Shown here piece by piece: positions 48,901 through 59,662 of a stretch of DNA of 64,000 bases. Source of the DNA: Lumbricus rubellus (Eukaryota > Annelida > Clitellata > Crassiclitellata > Lumbricidae); the NCBI GenBank assembly GCA_945859605.1, contig OX243815.1, positions 45,209,193-45,273,192 of the forward strand. The letters are read 5' to 3'. The notes under the pieces were generated by a model. It was given only the letters and a program-made list of their open reading frames with translations, was not told where the DNA came from and searched no databases. Position 1 is the first letter of the stretch. Every line of letters starts with the position of its first letter. Both the position numbers and the translations under genes were made by a program.

Positions 48901-50340
48901 CCACATTGCAATGGAAGCATTTTAAGGTGTCATCTTAACAAAAACCTGTACTTGTTCAGAGCCTCATGAGAAATTTTTGAATTTCCACATTGCAATGGCA
49001 GCATTTTAAGGTGTCATCTTAACAAAAACCTGTACTTGTTCAGAGCCTCATGAGAAACTTTTGGAATTTCCACATTGCAATGGAAGCATTTTAAGGTGTC
49101 ATCTTAACAAAAACCTGTACTTGTTCAGAGCCTCATGAGAAATTTTTTGAATTTCCACATTGCAATGGCAGCATTTTATGGTGTCTTCTTAACAAAAACC
49201 TGTACTTTTTGAGAGCCTCACCAGAAACTTTTGGAATTTCCACATTGCAATGGAAGCATTTTAAGGTGTCATCTTAACAAATACCTGTACTTGTTCAGAG
49301 CCTCATGAGAAATTTTTGGAATTTCCACATTGCAATGGCAGCATTTTATGGTGTCATCTTGACAAATACCTGTACTTGTTCAGAGCCTCATGAGAAATTT
49401 TTGGAATTTCCACATTGCAATGGCAGCATTTTAAGGTGTCATCTTAACAAAAACCTGTACTTGTTCAGAGCCTCATGAGAAATTTTTGGAATTTCCACAA
49501 TGCAATGGCAGCATTTTAAGGTGTCATCTTGACAAATACCTGTACTTGTTCAGAGCCTCACCAGAAACTTTTGGAATTTCCACATTGCAATGGAAGCATT
49601 TTAAGGTGTCATCTTAACAAATACCTGTACTTGTTCAGAGCCTCATGAGAAATTTTTGGAATTTCCACATTGCAATGGCAGCATTTTATGGTGTCTTCTT
49701 AACAAAATGAAAAACCTGTACTTTTTGAGAGCCTCACCAGAAACTTTTGGAATTTCCACATTGCAATGGAAGCATTTTAAGGTGTCATCTTAACAAAAAC
49801 CTGTACTTGTTCAAAGCCTCATGAGAAATTTTTTGAATTTCCACATTGCAATGGCAGCATTTTAAGGTGTCATCTTGACACTCATTTTAGCAGGATTGTG
49901 TCACATATTATAATAGTAAATATTTACTATAACCATATAATAGTAAATAATATTACGGTATATTATATTATAACAGTTAATGTAATGCGATGATGTAAGC
50001 AGCAGCTAAAACTATTATCATTTTGCCATATTTTCTGAAGGGATGTCATCTCTGTTTTTAGTTAGACAAAAATAGTGTTTATACAAACATATACAGTAAG
50101 TTATACTCATTGCAACATGATAGTATCATATATTATGTTAGTAAAATTAATAATGTCATTATTTATAATCATAATTGTAATAGTAAATATTATCACCGTA
50201 TATTATAACACTTCATGTAAAACAATGATGAAAACAGTAAAAAAAACCAATATCATTTTGTCAAATTTTTCTGGGGGGGGAAATGTCAATCCTGGGGGGG
50301 AACTTTCCCCCCCCCCCAGAGACGTCTAGATTAAACACTG
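45923..50340. mobile_element. 4.4-kb terminal-inverted-repeat element carrying a satellite array
   Basis: Perfect 15-bp inverted ends CAGTGTTTAATCTAG and CTAGATTAAACACTG, each followed inward by a G or C run. Flanked by GATTGAAGT on both sides (45,914-45,922; 50,341-50,349). Unit B has the single empty site CGATTGAAGTTGATATC at about 36,740. CAGTG ends and 8-9 bp duplication suggest hAT. Contents: about 150 bases of G-rich left end, the 85-bp satellite (46,075-49,880), then AT-rich right part. No transposase. Confidence 0.92.
46075..49880. repeat. 85-bp satellite array, about 45 monomers, dimeric
   Basis: Monomers of 85 bases alternate between two types: one has CTCATGAGAAATTTTTGG and GGCAGCATTTTATGGTGTCT, the other CTCACCAGAAACTTTTGG and GGAAGCATTTTAAGGTGTCA, making a 170-bp dimer. 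Every monomer contains the palindrome CATTGCAATG. In the right half the alternation is broken at about 48,480-48,700, and the same irregular block recurs about 850 bases later. No reading frame. Confidence 0.96.
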
Positions 50341-51743
50341 GATTGAAGTTGATATCAGGTAGGCTATGTAGGAATACAAGGAAAATATAAGCTTTTGCGT
50401 AAGCGTAGTACATAATTTATAGCTTCGTTAATAATTATTAGGCTCATTCCGTGCTTTTAATTCTTTTAGCCGTAGGATATTAATTTTATTCTGCTTTATA
50501 AGCCGTAACGCACTGTATTATCGCCCTCCGTTGACGCTTCTGCAAAAGCCAAAAAAGTTGGAAACACAGAGAGAAAGAGATTGGATTGTAAGTATAAAGC
50601 TGTAAAAAGCCTTGATTTATATGCTCCGACTGGTGCGGAGCGCCAATACAAGACCTGACACATGCGGCGATGGAACGACAAAAATGGCGAGGAATAATGA
50701 GGATGGCAGCGGGCACCTACGGGCACTGGTCCCTCGGTTCTTGATGATGATGATGATGAGTACTAATAATTATGTTCACGCGATCTCACAGCCTGTTCTA
50801 ACAGTTTTTGGGATCGCCGAGTGCACGGTCCGTAGTTAGAACCTGCTGCGCTCGATTTCTAGAGTAAGACGCTTGCGGCGAAACGCTGAACGTGCAGACG
50901 CCGACGTGTGTTTTACTACTACAGAAATAAAGCGCCGGAGAAATAATTTACCTCAAGACATCGGACTCGAAAATGGACCTTTTGATATCGGCGATGAATG
51001 AGTTTGTGGGATGAGCCTGGAAGAAAACACGCTTCTGCGGTAAAAAAAATTTTGCCTAAGAAAATATTTCGTTTATCTGGTTCTCTGTTTGCAGAACCGT
51101 TGCCACTGCGCTGGAACCCCGCTTCTCGTTCGCGTTAGCAAGACTGGTGAGGTCGTATTTGTCCCGAAGTGTTTTTCCCCGGCGAGCGGATATCCTTGAG
51201 AATCCTTTGGACAAAGTTCTTACTGTTCTGGAATGGCAAATATCTGCTCTTATCTGCTAATACGACTATCAGACCCATCTTGCGAACTCTCGAACGCTTC
51301 CATCGCTTACAATAATTATAGCCTATAGGCCTAATCTAGCACTGCACTCAAAGCTGAAAACACTTCTCTTCCGCATAATTCTATCCTGATTGCCCATTTT
51401 CCTTCCTTGCCTCTCACCCCAACAACTCGAAAAGCCATCCACTTTAACCGTGTGACCGTCTACCTACCTGACCCCAGCGTCCCCAGAATCTTCATCTGGT
51501 AGCCTACTTATCAAGCCTGCCTAGAAATGTTTCTTAATATTAACTGATTGCTTGTGAATAAATAATCTGTTTACTCTCCATTTCGCAACTGTGGACGTTA
51601 TATATCTGTAGAAATCTCGAGGTTGCTGATAATTCCCTTTCAGTGCTCGTTCATTCACTGTAACGGCATCCAAGTCCACTCTCGTCAGACGTCAGAGCAT
51701 CCTTAAACTTGTGCGAAAAGCTTGCTTTATTTAGACATATATT

Positions 51744-52118
51744 CATGGGCGGAGACTTGGGGGGGGGGACGAAGTTACCGAAAAAGTTGCCGGCCAAAAT
51801 TTCTAGTCTTTTAGTCATCTGGCCAGACTCGCCAGAATCTCAAGGAAATTTCCTTTTTTCTCCGCCAAAAAAGTTGATAACTTTTTCAGTCATCTGGCCA
51901 AAATCTTAAGGAATTTTCTATTTTCTCCGCCAAAAAAGTTGATGAGTTTTTTAGTCATCTGGCCAAAATCTTAAGGAATTTTCTATTTTCTCCGCCAAAA
52001 AGTTCTTTTTTTCTAGTCCTGACGCTCAACTGTTTATTGGGGGGACGAATGCAAGGGCCGTCCCCAACTCCTTTATTGGGGGGACCGTCCCCTCTGTCCC
52101 CCTAGGTCTCCGCCCATG
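51744..52118. mobile_element. CATGGGCGGAG element, copy 2, with internal tandem repeat
   Basis: Ends CATGGGCGGAGACTTGG and GGTCTCCGCCCATG. Inside, a 65-75 base unit (TTAGTCATCTGGCCAAAATC, then TTAAGGAATTTTCTATTTTC, then TCCGCCAAAAAAGTTGAT) is repeated three times. Target duplication not clear. Confidence 0.75.
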
Positions 52119-52235
52119 CAGATATGTTGAGGAAGTATGCGTAGGCCTACCTCAGGATTTTGACGAAAAGTTACACTTGCTTTGGTAGTTTGGTAGAGCT
52201 AGTATAATATAGGTTATGCTTGTGACCGACTTATT

Positions 52236-52267
<32 letters not shown>

Positions 52268-52587
52268 GATCAGCATCATCATCATTGTTATCATAATTGT
52301 TATCATCATAATCTTAATCATCATCACACCCTCATTATCAGCATCATCAGCATCCGTGCCCTATGTAGGTCTAGCTTAAGTGTAGGCCTATACAATAACA
52401 GGAACATTACACTATAGGGAGTTGTTAAAGGTTACATGGAAATTCAGGTGGTATCGGTTTCATTATTTTCAGCATCACCTGAGTCATCAACATCATCATC
52501 ATCACCACCACCACCACCATCATCATCATCATTATTATTTTGTCGGTATAGCTTTTTTGCTAGCGAAACATTTGGTAATAGCCCACT

Positions 52588-52727
52588 CAGTATGAGAATT
52601 GTGGAAAAATAACTGGGGGGTTGGCCTATGATAAACTTGAAATTCGGGTATGAAAAACATACTTTAACATGGGACTCTGAGAAAGACTGTGGGGTTGAAC
52701 CCCACAACCCCGGCAATTCTCACCCTG
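52588..52727. mobile_element. hAT-like MITE, second copy of the 37,715 family
   Basis: Ends CAGTATGAGAATTG and CAATTCTCACCCTG, about 95% like the unit B copy, but at a different site in the unit. Flanks AGCCCACT and AGCCTAGG agree only in part. Confidence 0.85.
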
Positions 52728-53126
52728 AGCCTAGGCTACTGCTAATACAGTGTGGGGCTTATAAGCAAAGACCTTGGCCTACCGAAGACTGCAGCTGGTC
52801 GCTTTCTCGCTTATTCTCGCCGGTCTATCATGATTTATGCACCGTTGAGATTTCAAGATTTGATCATCTGTCACATTTTTCTGAAGAAATATTATGTCTC
52901 GTTTGTTTTGCCTACAAAATGGAGTCTAACGGAAAAAAATTAATTCTGTTGCCTCCACCGACGTTTGCCTTCAGTGCATAGACTCAAGGAATGGGTGGAA
53001 GAGAAGATGATCGTGCAGATGGTGTGGAGGTGGTAAAATTTTGTCTGTAGCGCCAAGGTTTCTGTGAAAAGCTTGTGGCGGAAATCTCGCCGTGAGAGTT
53101 CATGGTTCTCACTGTGTGTGCCAATA

Positions 53127-53163
53127 GCGAATTCGTAGATCAATGTATGATCTACGAATTCGC
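53127..53163. repeat. 37-base perfect hairpin insertion
   Basis: GCGAATTCGTAGATCA, five-base loop, then its exact reverse complement. It lies between two copies of GTGCCAATAG (53,118-53,127; 53,164-53,173). Units B and D have one copy and no hairpin. Confidence 0.9.
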
Positions 53164-53499
53164 GTGCCAATAGGGTGTATGGATGGATGGAAGGGCGGGT
53201 GGAAGAGTGGATGGATGAGTCGATGGAGGACAGGTAGGTGGATGGATGAAGGGATGAAATGGGTGAGTGGATTGGTGGGTGGTCCATGGGTCGATGGATG
53301 CGTTGGTTAAACAAATGGATGACGGGACGAAATAGGTGTGTGGGTAGAATGGATGGATGTCGGACGGTCAGATGGTTGGATTGCTGGAAGGATGGGCTGA
53401 TGAAGGGACGGATGGATGGTTGGGTTGCTCGGTGAATTGTTGGGTGAGTGTGTTCTTCTTATTCCATCCAATTATAGCACTGGTTCATCATATTATGCG

Positions 53500-53585
53500 A
53501 GATTCATTCATTCATTCATTCATTCATTCTGAGAATTTATATAGCGCTTCTTCAAGATACCTACTCAGAGGCGCTCTCTGCACTA
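53500..53585 (-). repeat. SINE-tail repeat with ATTC run, unit C only
   Basis: (ATTC)n then TCTGAGAATTTATATAGCG, CTTCTTCAAGATACC, TACTCAGAGGCGCTC. Followed at 53,610-53,690 by ACAGAGCATCAGCCAAATAC and AATTTCTGAGTGATTGG, which recur inverted at 56,660-56,745. Confidence 0.75.
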
Positions 53586-54323
53586 GCTAGCCGAAATGAT
53601 GTTAAGTTAACAGAGCATCAGCCAAATACAAAATAGCAGCAATCAGTACAAACTCAATGAATTTCTGAGTGATTGGTGCAATGAATAATTGCATCCAATG
53701 ATTTTGTGTAAAACGAATGGAAACTTCTGGAAGGATTGATGTAGCGTTGAGCAGAGCAGCAGCACACAGTATAACCAGGGTAGCTCGGTCCTCATCGGTC
53801 GAATTCCTGCTGTAACAGGCTACTCAAGCTTTATCTGGGGTCACTACTGCTCCTGCCCGTTGTCTTAAGATTTCTGTTTTTAGGGTTTCTTCGCATGGGA
53901 GCGCCTCTGATTAGATTGTCGGATCCACTGTGAGAGACGATATATCATCTGTCAATGAAATAGATAATCCATTTCAAAACAGAAACCGACAAAGGAGCTG
54001 CATGATGCACTCACAAATTTTAAACACGCATAGCTGGTAATATTGTATTTGTAAACATGAACACCCACACTTAAGGGCAAGAGGGGCATTTGCCTCTGGA
54101 AAATATAGCCTAAACCTATTTTAAAACTACTATAGTATCCTTTCTTTTAAATAAAATTTCTCTGCGCTAAGGCATTAATAATAACTACACAAAGTCACTC
54201 TGAGAAATTAAGATTTATAAACCATACATCAAAAATACCGATGCTCTTATTTTCATGCTTTGCATATTTCAAGCTGTCTTTCCGGAGATAAAAATGATCA
54301 AGCGATCACGATAAGTTCCGAAT

Positions 54324-55946
54324 TTATTTCATTTTCTGCGGACTACCTTCTTTTACATACGTCCACGCATCTTCCTTGAGCGTCAGTCTACAGGTCGCTC
54401 GAATGATAGTGCAGATTCCATGTAGATGTGAGAATCCAAAGCATGGTTTATCAACCAGGGTGTCACATAGAAATCGACAAGCACGCCTAGAGATGATGCC
54501 GCCTAATGTCATGATGACGTTATTGTCAAGGCACTTTCCGGCGGATCGTCTATATTGCGAGATGGGATGCGAAGGATAATACGACGACAGTTTGGTTATG
54601 TTAATGTCGGCCTCGAAGCGAGTGAAAAGAGGCGTCAGATGGACATCGCTGACTTTGTAATCCAGATCCGAGAGACCTTCGTACGAATGATTCGCGTTCT
54701 GTGCATATCCGATTGCTAGTATTTTAAGTCTTCTGGAGTTTATCTGATTTGTGGCGTCTCTTTCATGAGGAATTGTACTGTAGCGACATATTTCAGGCGG
54801 TGGCTTGTAGATGCTCGAAATCTGACCCACCCGCGACCACATATCGTCATCTTCTCCGCCCCATCCGAAGTATTTCAACGGATATCCGTTGACCATCCGA
54901 AACAGATCTGGCTTAATCGATACGACTCCACCGAAAGTTGGGTACAGACCATAGTTGAAGTTGTCGACCGATCTGGCGTAATGGCGTGGCTGTGGGCCAC
55001 AGGTCATCAGACACCAATCATCTTCAAGGATCATGTCAATGTCATGGAAGATGACACAATCAAAGGAGAACCTCTTGGCCGCCTCGAGGAAGCCGATGTT
55101 CATGGTGGCGGCTTTGTTGAAGACCGCTGGAAAGCGTTGGTCTGCGACAAAAATGCGAAAGTGAACTTGCTGTCGTTTGAGAATGGGAATCAGATGACGG
55201 AGTAGGATTCGTAAGTGGTGCTCGCGGTCACGGCATGGTATCACGATCGCTAGACGGGTGTGTGAAACACAATCCTCAGGTTTCCACTCTCCACCTACGA
55301 GAACATCGTTTCCAACGGTCTCGACGATATGATCCCAGTCGTTGTCGTCGATCATGTTTACGAAAACCCTTCCTTGGAGACCGGGTGGAATGCAAGGGCA
55401 CCAACTGAATTCAGTCGTGTTAACCATCTTCTGCTTACACAAACGACGTTCTTCAGAATAATATCGCTGAATGGACTCCAAGTCTTCCAGTTTCACTGGA
55501 GACGGACTTACGAGAAGCGGTTTCTTGGTTGTAGGAGGATGAACTTTGACGCGGCTGAAATTTGAAGGACTTACGAGCGGCTTTTTGGTTGTAGGGGGAT
55601 GAACTTTGACGTGGCTGAAATTTGACGGACTTGCGAGAAGCGGCTTTTTGGTTGTAGGATGATGACTTTTGATGTCGCTGAAATTTGACGGACTTACAAG
55701 AAGCGGCTTCTTGCTTGTAGGATGATGAATTTTGACGTTGCTGAAATTTGACGGACTTACGAGATGCGGCTTCATGGTTGTAGGATGAACTTTGACATGC
55801 CTGAAATTTACTTGCAACCCCCAAGGTGGTGTTTGTCTCTTTGCTTCTTGGTACCATAGGCTGAAGCAAGATATCATGGTTACAACAACAAGAGTTCCAC
55901 GGAGATATGACTTCAAAGCGCGGTTTGAACACATGCGATTTGCCAT
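54324..55946 (-). CDS. B4GALT: Beta-1,4-galactosyltransferase-like (GT7) with PAN-like domain, copy C
   Basis: 540 residues, single exon, the most diverged copy. The N-terminal membrane segment is [16 protein letters not shown]. The stem has five repeats, several shortened, with HPPTTKKPL wording in place of HHPTSKNPL. Catalytic marks: [17 protein letters not shown] in place of DVD, FGG preceded by Thr, GWGGEDDD, and His in IPHERD. The six cysteines of the PAN-like domain are kept (KCLDNN ... AWTYVKEG). The frame is fully open, with ATG context ACAATGG. The stop codon TAA lies inside AATAAA on the coding strand, a possible very early poly(A) signal not shared by copies A and B. Confidence 0.88.
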   Translation of the reverse strand: MANRMCSNRALKSYLRGTLVVVTMISCFSLWYQEAKRQTPPWGLQVNFRHVKVHPTTMKPHLVSPSNFSNVKIHHPTSKKPLLVSPSNFSDIKSHHPTTKKPLLASPSNFSHVKVHPPTTKKPLVSPSNFSRVKVHPPTTKKPLLVSPSPVKLEDLESIQRYYSEERRLCKQKMVNTTEFSWCPCIPPGLQGRVFVNMIDDNDWDHIVETVGNDVLVGGEWKPEDCVSHTRLAIVIPCRDREHHLRILLRHLIPILKRQQVHFRIFVADQRFPAVFNKAATMNIGFLEAAKRFSFDCVIFHDIDMILEDDWCLMTCGPQPRHYARSVDNFNYGLYPTFGGVVSIKPDLFRMVNGYPLKYFGWGGEDDDMWSRVGQISSIYKPPPEICRYSTIPHERDATNQINSRRLKILAIGYAQNANHSYEGLSDLDYKVSDVHLTPLFTRFEADINITKLSSYYPSHPISQYRRSAGKCLDNNVIMTLGGIISRRACRFLCDTLVDKPCFGFSHLHGICTIIRATCRLTLKEDAWTYVKEGSPQKMK

Positions 55947-56519
55947 TGTCGCTCAAGCAACTCTTTCTTTGTGTCTCTAAATAAAAGTTAGGATACCATT
56001 CACAAAAGATTTATTTCACCTATTGTACAAAACACGGCCAAGACATGCATCTCAAAATTTGACGTCTCTGCAAAAACAATACCCTAAAGTCAAAATTTTC
56101 TTGTAAAAATAGAGCAATTCTCGTTCTGAATCCCAATGAGAGCGTTGTACATTTAGCTTCTGAGGTTGTCATGGAATGAGCAAACCCATTATTATCAAGC
56201 CTTGATGTAGCCATGGGTATGAAGTGTTAGCGTCTTCATTTTCTTAGCCTCAGTGCATGAGAGCGAGTGACGAATCCTCTCTCTCACCATCTCATCTTCC
56301 CACCTTGCTCATTATAGCTGAGTTGTCTAGGGGTGGGGTGCTGATGGAGCAGAAATCTCGAAGCAAATGTCTGCCCTTGTGTCCATCTGCTACTGCAAGG
56401 ATTTAATCAAGTTTTTCTTTTAATGGATATGTCGCTTTTGTTTTCATTTTTATGCGTTTTTTGCACAGACACAATACATGTGAAACAATTTGTTTGTTAA
56501 TTTTTACGAAGTTATTCTT

Positions 56520-56625
56520 TTGGGAGCGGGTGGTCAATCCGGTTCTAGGACGATTGATCACCGGACGGTTGGTCACTGCGGACGTTTGGTCATCGACCGA
56601 TTGATCACCTCAGCGGCCCAGTCTA
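56520..56625. repeat. Short tandem GGACG-TTGGTCA words
   Basis: Four degenerate units such as GGACGATTGATCACC, GGACGGTTGGTCACT and GGACGTTTGGTCATC. Function unknown; this type of word also occurs in ends of MITEs. Confidence 0.6.
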
Positions 56626-57002
56626 TACGACCTTTTTGGATTGATACTTTGACTTATGCACCAATCACTCAGAAATTCATTGAGTTTGTAGGCCTACTGA
56701 CTGCTGCTATTTTGTATTTGGCTGATGCTCTGTCAATAAACGGCTACTACTACCAATTCTGAACAAAGACATCTGAATCTTTTAAATGGAATTTTAGTTT
56801 ACCCTGCAAATACAATACAACACAAACTGTTTTATCACTCATTTTCATTTTCCACACTGTTTAGACCTAATTAACAGAGCTCTGCTTACAAAGGACCTCT
56901 GCAATTTCCCTAAAAGTACTACACGTGTACATAATCAAGATGGCTAACACTCTCGCTATCTAGACACGCAATACCAACAGAAATCCTTTTCTCTTTGGGG
57001 TG

Positions 57003-57170
57003 GGGTGCAAATGGCTAGCATGCTGGATTGCAAACTGAGATGTCGTAGATTCAAATCCCCTCCAAGGCATTTGTTTCTAGATTTCTTGCTCTGCCAGGAC
57101 CCCACCCCAGCCAACTCAGCTATAATGAGCAGCATTGAGTACAGGGGGGAAGATGAGACGGTATAGGGAC
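57003..57170 (+). repeat. tRNA-derived SINE family 2, plus-strand copy
   Basis: GGCTAGCATGCTGGATTGCA (A-box region) and AGATTCAAATCCCC (B-box region), then TTTCTAGATTTCTTGCTCTG and CCAACTCAGCTATAATGAG. Opposite orientation to the copies in units A and B. Confidence 0.75.
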
Positions 57171-57172
57171 AT

Positions 57173-57500
57173 CCCGAATTAATTTCGGAATTGTGATGCG
57201 CATACACGCTTTTTTCAATCCGACTTCTATTTCGCTAACAAATATTTTTCATCTACCAGTTAGTCAAAAATTCGTTTCATCAGCCCAGCTTCTATTTAAG
57301 TAGCAGCAATATTATTGCTTTATCCATCCAACTTCCACTTAAGTAACAATTATTTTTCATCAATCCAGTTTCAGTTTAAGCCAGAACATTTTCATCTATC
57401 CAGCTTCCATTTCAGTAAAATGATTTTGTGTCAATCCGATTCGAAGGCTTTATTTTACACGAATACATTACCACTTAAATAAATTCGAAGTTAATTCGGG
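57173..57500. mobile_element. Inverted-repeat element with internal tandem units
   Basis: Ends CCCGAATTAATTTCG and CGAAGTTAATTCGGG (14 of 15 pair). Inside are about five diverged copies of a 45-55 base unit with TTTTCATCNATCCAG and CTTCYATTTAAGTA words. It lies at the junction of units C and D. Confidence 0.7.
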
Positions 57501-57715
57501 TGAATTAAAATTATAGTACCATTCTTTTAGACGTAGGCTATTATATTATTCTGCTTCATAGACCGTAACGCACTGTATTATCGCCCTACGTTGACGCTTC
57601 TGCAAAAAGCCAAAAAAATGTTGGAAACCCAGACAGAAAGAGATTGGATTGTAAGTATAAAGCATCGTAAAATGCCTTGATTTGTATGCATCTAGTACGG
57701 TACTAATAATTATGT

Positions 57716-58033
57716 GGTAAACACGCACACTGAGTCACCGTACTCCAAACAATATGGCCACCGTAGATGCGTGCATAACAGAGCGGCCCGACATGCGGCC
57801 TAATATTTCCGCGAAAATTAAAGGACGCTTCAATTTCAGCAGAATGACTGCACTAAACCCTAAAACTAACCCTAACCGACCCTCACGGCGCCTAACCTGA
57901 GCCCTAACCGACCCTCACGCTTTGCATGTTGAGATACATGTTGTGATGTCGTCGACCGGTCGCGTTCTAATTTTACGGCATTCGTTGGCAGCCATATTGT
58001 TTGGAGTACGGTGACTCAGTGTGCGTGTTTACC
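57716..58033. mobile_element. 318-bp element with 43-bp perfect inverted ends
   Basis: Begins GGTAAACACGCACACTGAGT; the last 43 bases are the exact reverse complement of the first 43. Exact 8-bp duplication AATTATGT (57,708-57,715; 58,034-58,041); units B and C have the empty site TAATAATTATGTTCACGCG. GG-starting ends with 8-bp duplication recall Merlin, but the superfamily is not settled. The interior has CCCTAACCGACCCTCACG twice. Confidence 0.92.
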
Positions 58034-58334
58034 AATTATGTTTACGCGAGCACAGCCTGTTCAGTTCTAATAGTTTTTGGGATCGCCGAGTGCAGTTAGA
58101 CGCTATTGCGGCGAAACGCTAAGCGTCGCAGACGCCGACGTGTGTTTTACTACTACTGAAAACCGCCGGAGAAATAATTTACCTCAAGACATCGATAATG
58201 GACCTTTTGATATCTGCGATGAATGATTCTGTGGGATGAGCCTGGAAGAAAACACGCTTCTTCTCCGGTAAAAAATCTTTGCTAAGAAAACATTTTTTGT
58301 TTATCTGGTTCTCTGTTTGCAGAACCGTTGTACG

Positions 58335-59575
58335 CCACTCTTAATTTTGAAAAGGTAAGATCCGGACGAAAAAAAGGCTAGAAAAGTCTAGGTCGGGAAA
58401 TTTTGAAAAATACATTTATTTTTTTGCTGGAAATTTCTGACGACTTTTTTTAGTCTTTCAGGTCCCAAAATTTCAAGATTTTCATATTTTTGGCTTTCAA
58501 ATCTGATGACCTTTTTCTAGTCATTCGCTCCAAAATCAGAAATTTTCTTCAATATTCCTCCATTTTTAATATGTTTAGTACATTTTCCCCCAAAAATGTC
58601 TATAGGCTATAGCCTATTTGGAAAAAATGTAAGAAAATCCGCCGTCGCAAAAACCTCGATCTCGAAAAACCCTAGAAACCTAGACAAGACCGAAAAAACC
58701 TAAATCTAGGTGGAAAAAGCTTTGAGTGGCAGGGCCGTATTTACCTTGGTGGAGGCCCATGTGCACCACTGTGGTGGAGGCCCTTGCAATGGACATAGGA
58801 TAAAAAAAATTAAATTCGATTTTAATGGTGCCGTATATGTACCACAGCAATGCCGTCACAAGGGTGCCTCATCTACAACTTGCAGCAGGATATAAAGGCC
58901 TTACAAAATATAAAGATTAGGCTGATCTCCATGACATACGTGTAGGCTGTAGCCTTTGCTGTAAAACTGGTTGCATAAGTGACCGTTGCCTGAAAATTAC
59001 AAGTAGGTTTAGGGTTAGGGGCCTCCACCACACAAGCAAGAATTTTTACAGACCTTTTAGTAGGCCTACCGTACACTGCCCAAAGATACAATTTCGTGCA
59101 AATATTTTAAGAAAAGAAACAATTGAAAGAAACGTGAAATCCTGAAAGGTCAGAAATTAGGGTTAGGGTTCAGACCTTTGAGACTGTAGTATAGCACAGA
59201 TAACATGGTCCGTGGGCCACTGTGGACTGTCTAATTTATAGTACTTACCATCCTGCTTTTATGCGACATTGCATCGACACTTGGTCCTTTCTTGAACTTC
59301 GAGATGAGCCTGAGCCAGTGCTTTTCTTGTATATTTTTTAACCTAACCCTAGCCCTAACCCTAATTTCTGACCTTTCAGGATTTCACGTTTCTTTCAATT
59401 GTTTCTTTTCTTAGAATATTTGCACGAAATTGTAACTTTGGGCAGTGTACAGTACTAAAAAGTCTGTAAAAATTCTTGCTTGTGTGGTGGAGGCCCCTAT
59501 GTGGTGGAGGCCCGTGGGCACATGCCCCTTGTGCCCACCCCTAAATCTGGGCCTGTTGAGTGGCATCCCTGGTTG
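58335..59575. mobile_element. Composite insertion in unit D (outer element)
   Basis: Relative to units B and C, about 1.2 kb is inserted after CAGAACCGTTG. The outer part (58,335-58,729 and 59,556-59,575) has words TACGCCACTC at the left and GAGTGGCATCCC at the right, and repeated TTTTTCTAGTC and AATTTTGAAAA. The inner part is a separate nested element. Confidence 0.65.
58730..59555. mobile_element. hAT-like foldback element nested in the outer insertion
   Basis: Ends CAGGGCCGTATTTACC and CTAAATCTGGGCCTG; exact 8-bp duplication TTGAGTGG (58,722-58,729; 59,556-59,563). Inside, about 150 bases at 59,013-59,170 recur inverted at about 59,341-59,498 with few changes, including TGAAATCCTGAAAGGTCAG. 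GGTGGAGGCCC words occur at both ends. Confidence 0.9.
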
Positions 59576-59662
59576 GCAGAGCCAAACCATTGCGCTGGAA
59601 CTCCGCTTCTCTCGTCCGCCTTGGCAAGACTGGCGAGGTCGTATTAATTTTTGTCCCGAAGT

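Larger units (their letters stand above)
50342..53740. repeat. Segmental duplication, R segment of unit C
   Basis: Continues the unit interrupted by the 4.4-kb element and matches 36,750-39,540 and 57,530-61,640. It has its own insertions at 51,744-52,118, 52,588-52,727, 53,127-53,163 and a SINE-tail repeat at 53,500-53,585. Confidence 0.87.

Noticed and set aside
46075..49880. Regular repeats resembling a CRISPR array
   Set aside because: Monomers are contiguous and similar throughout, with no unique spacers, in an animal genome; this is a satellite.
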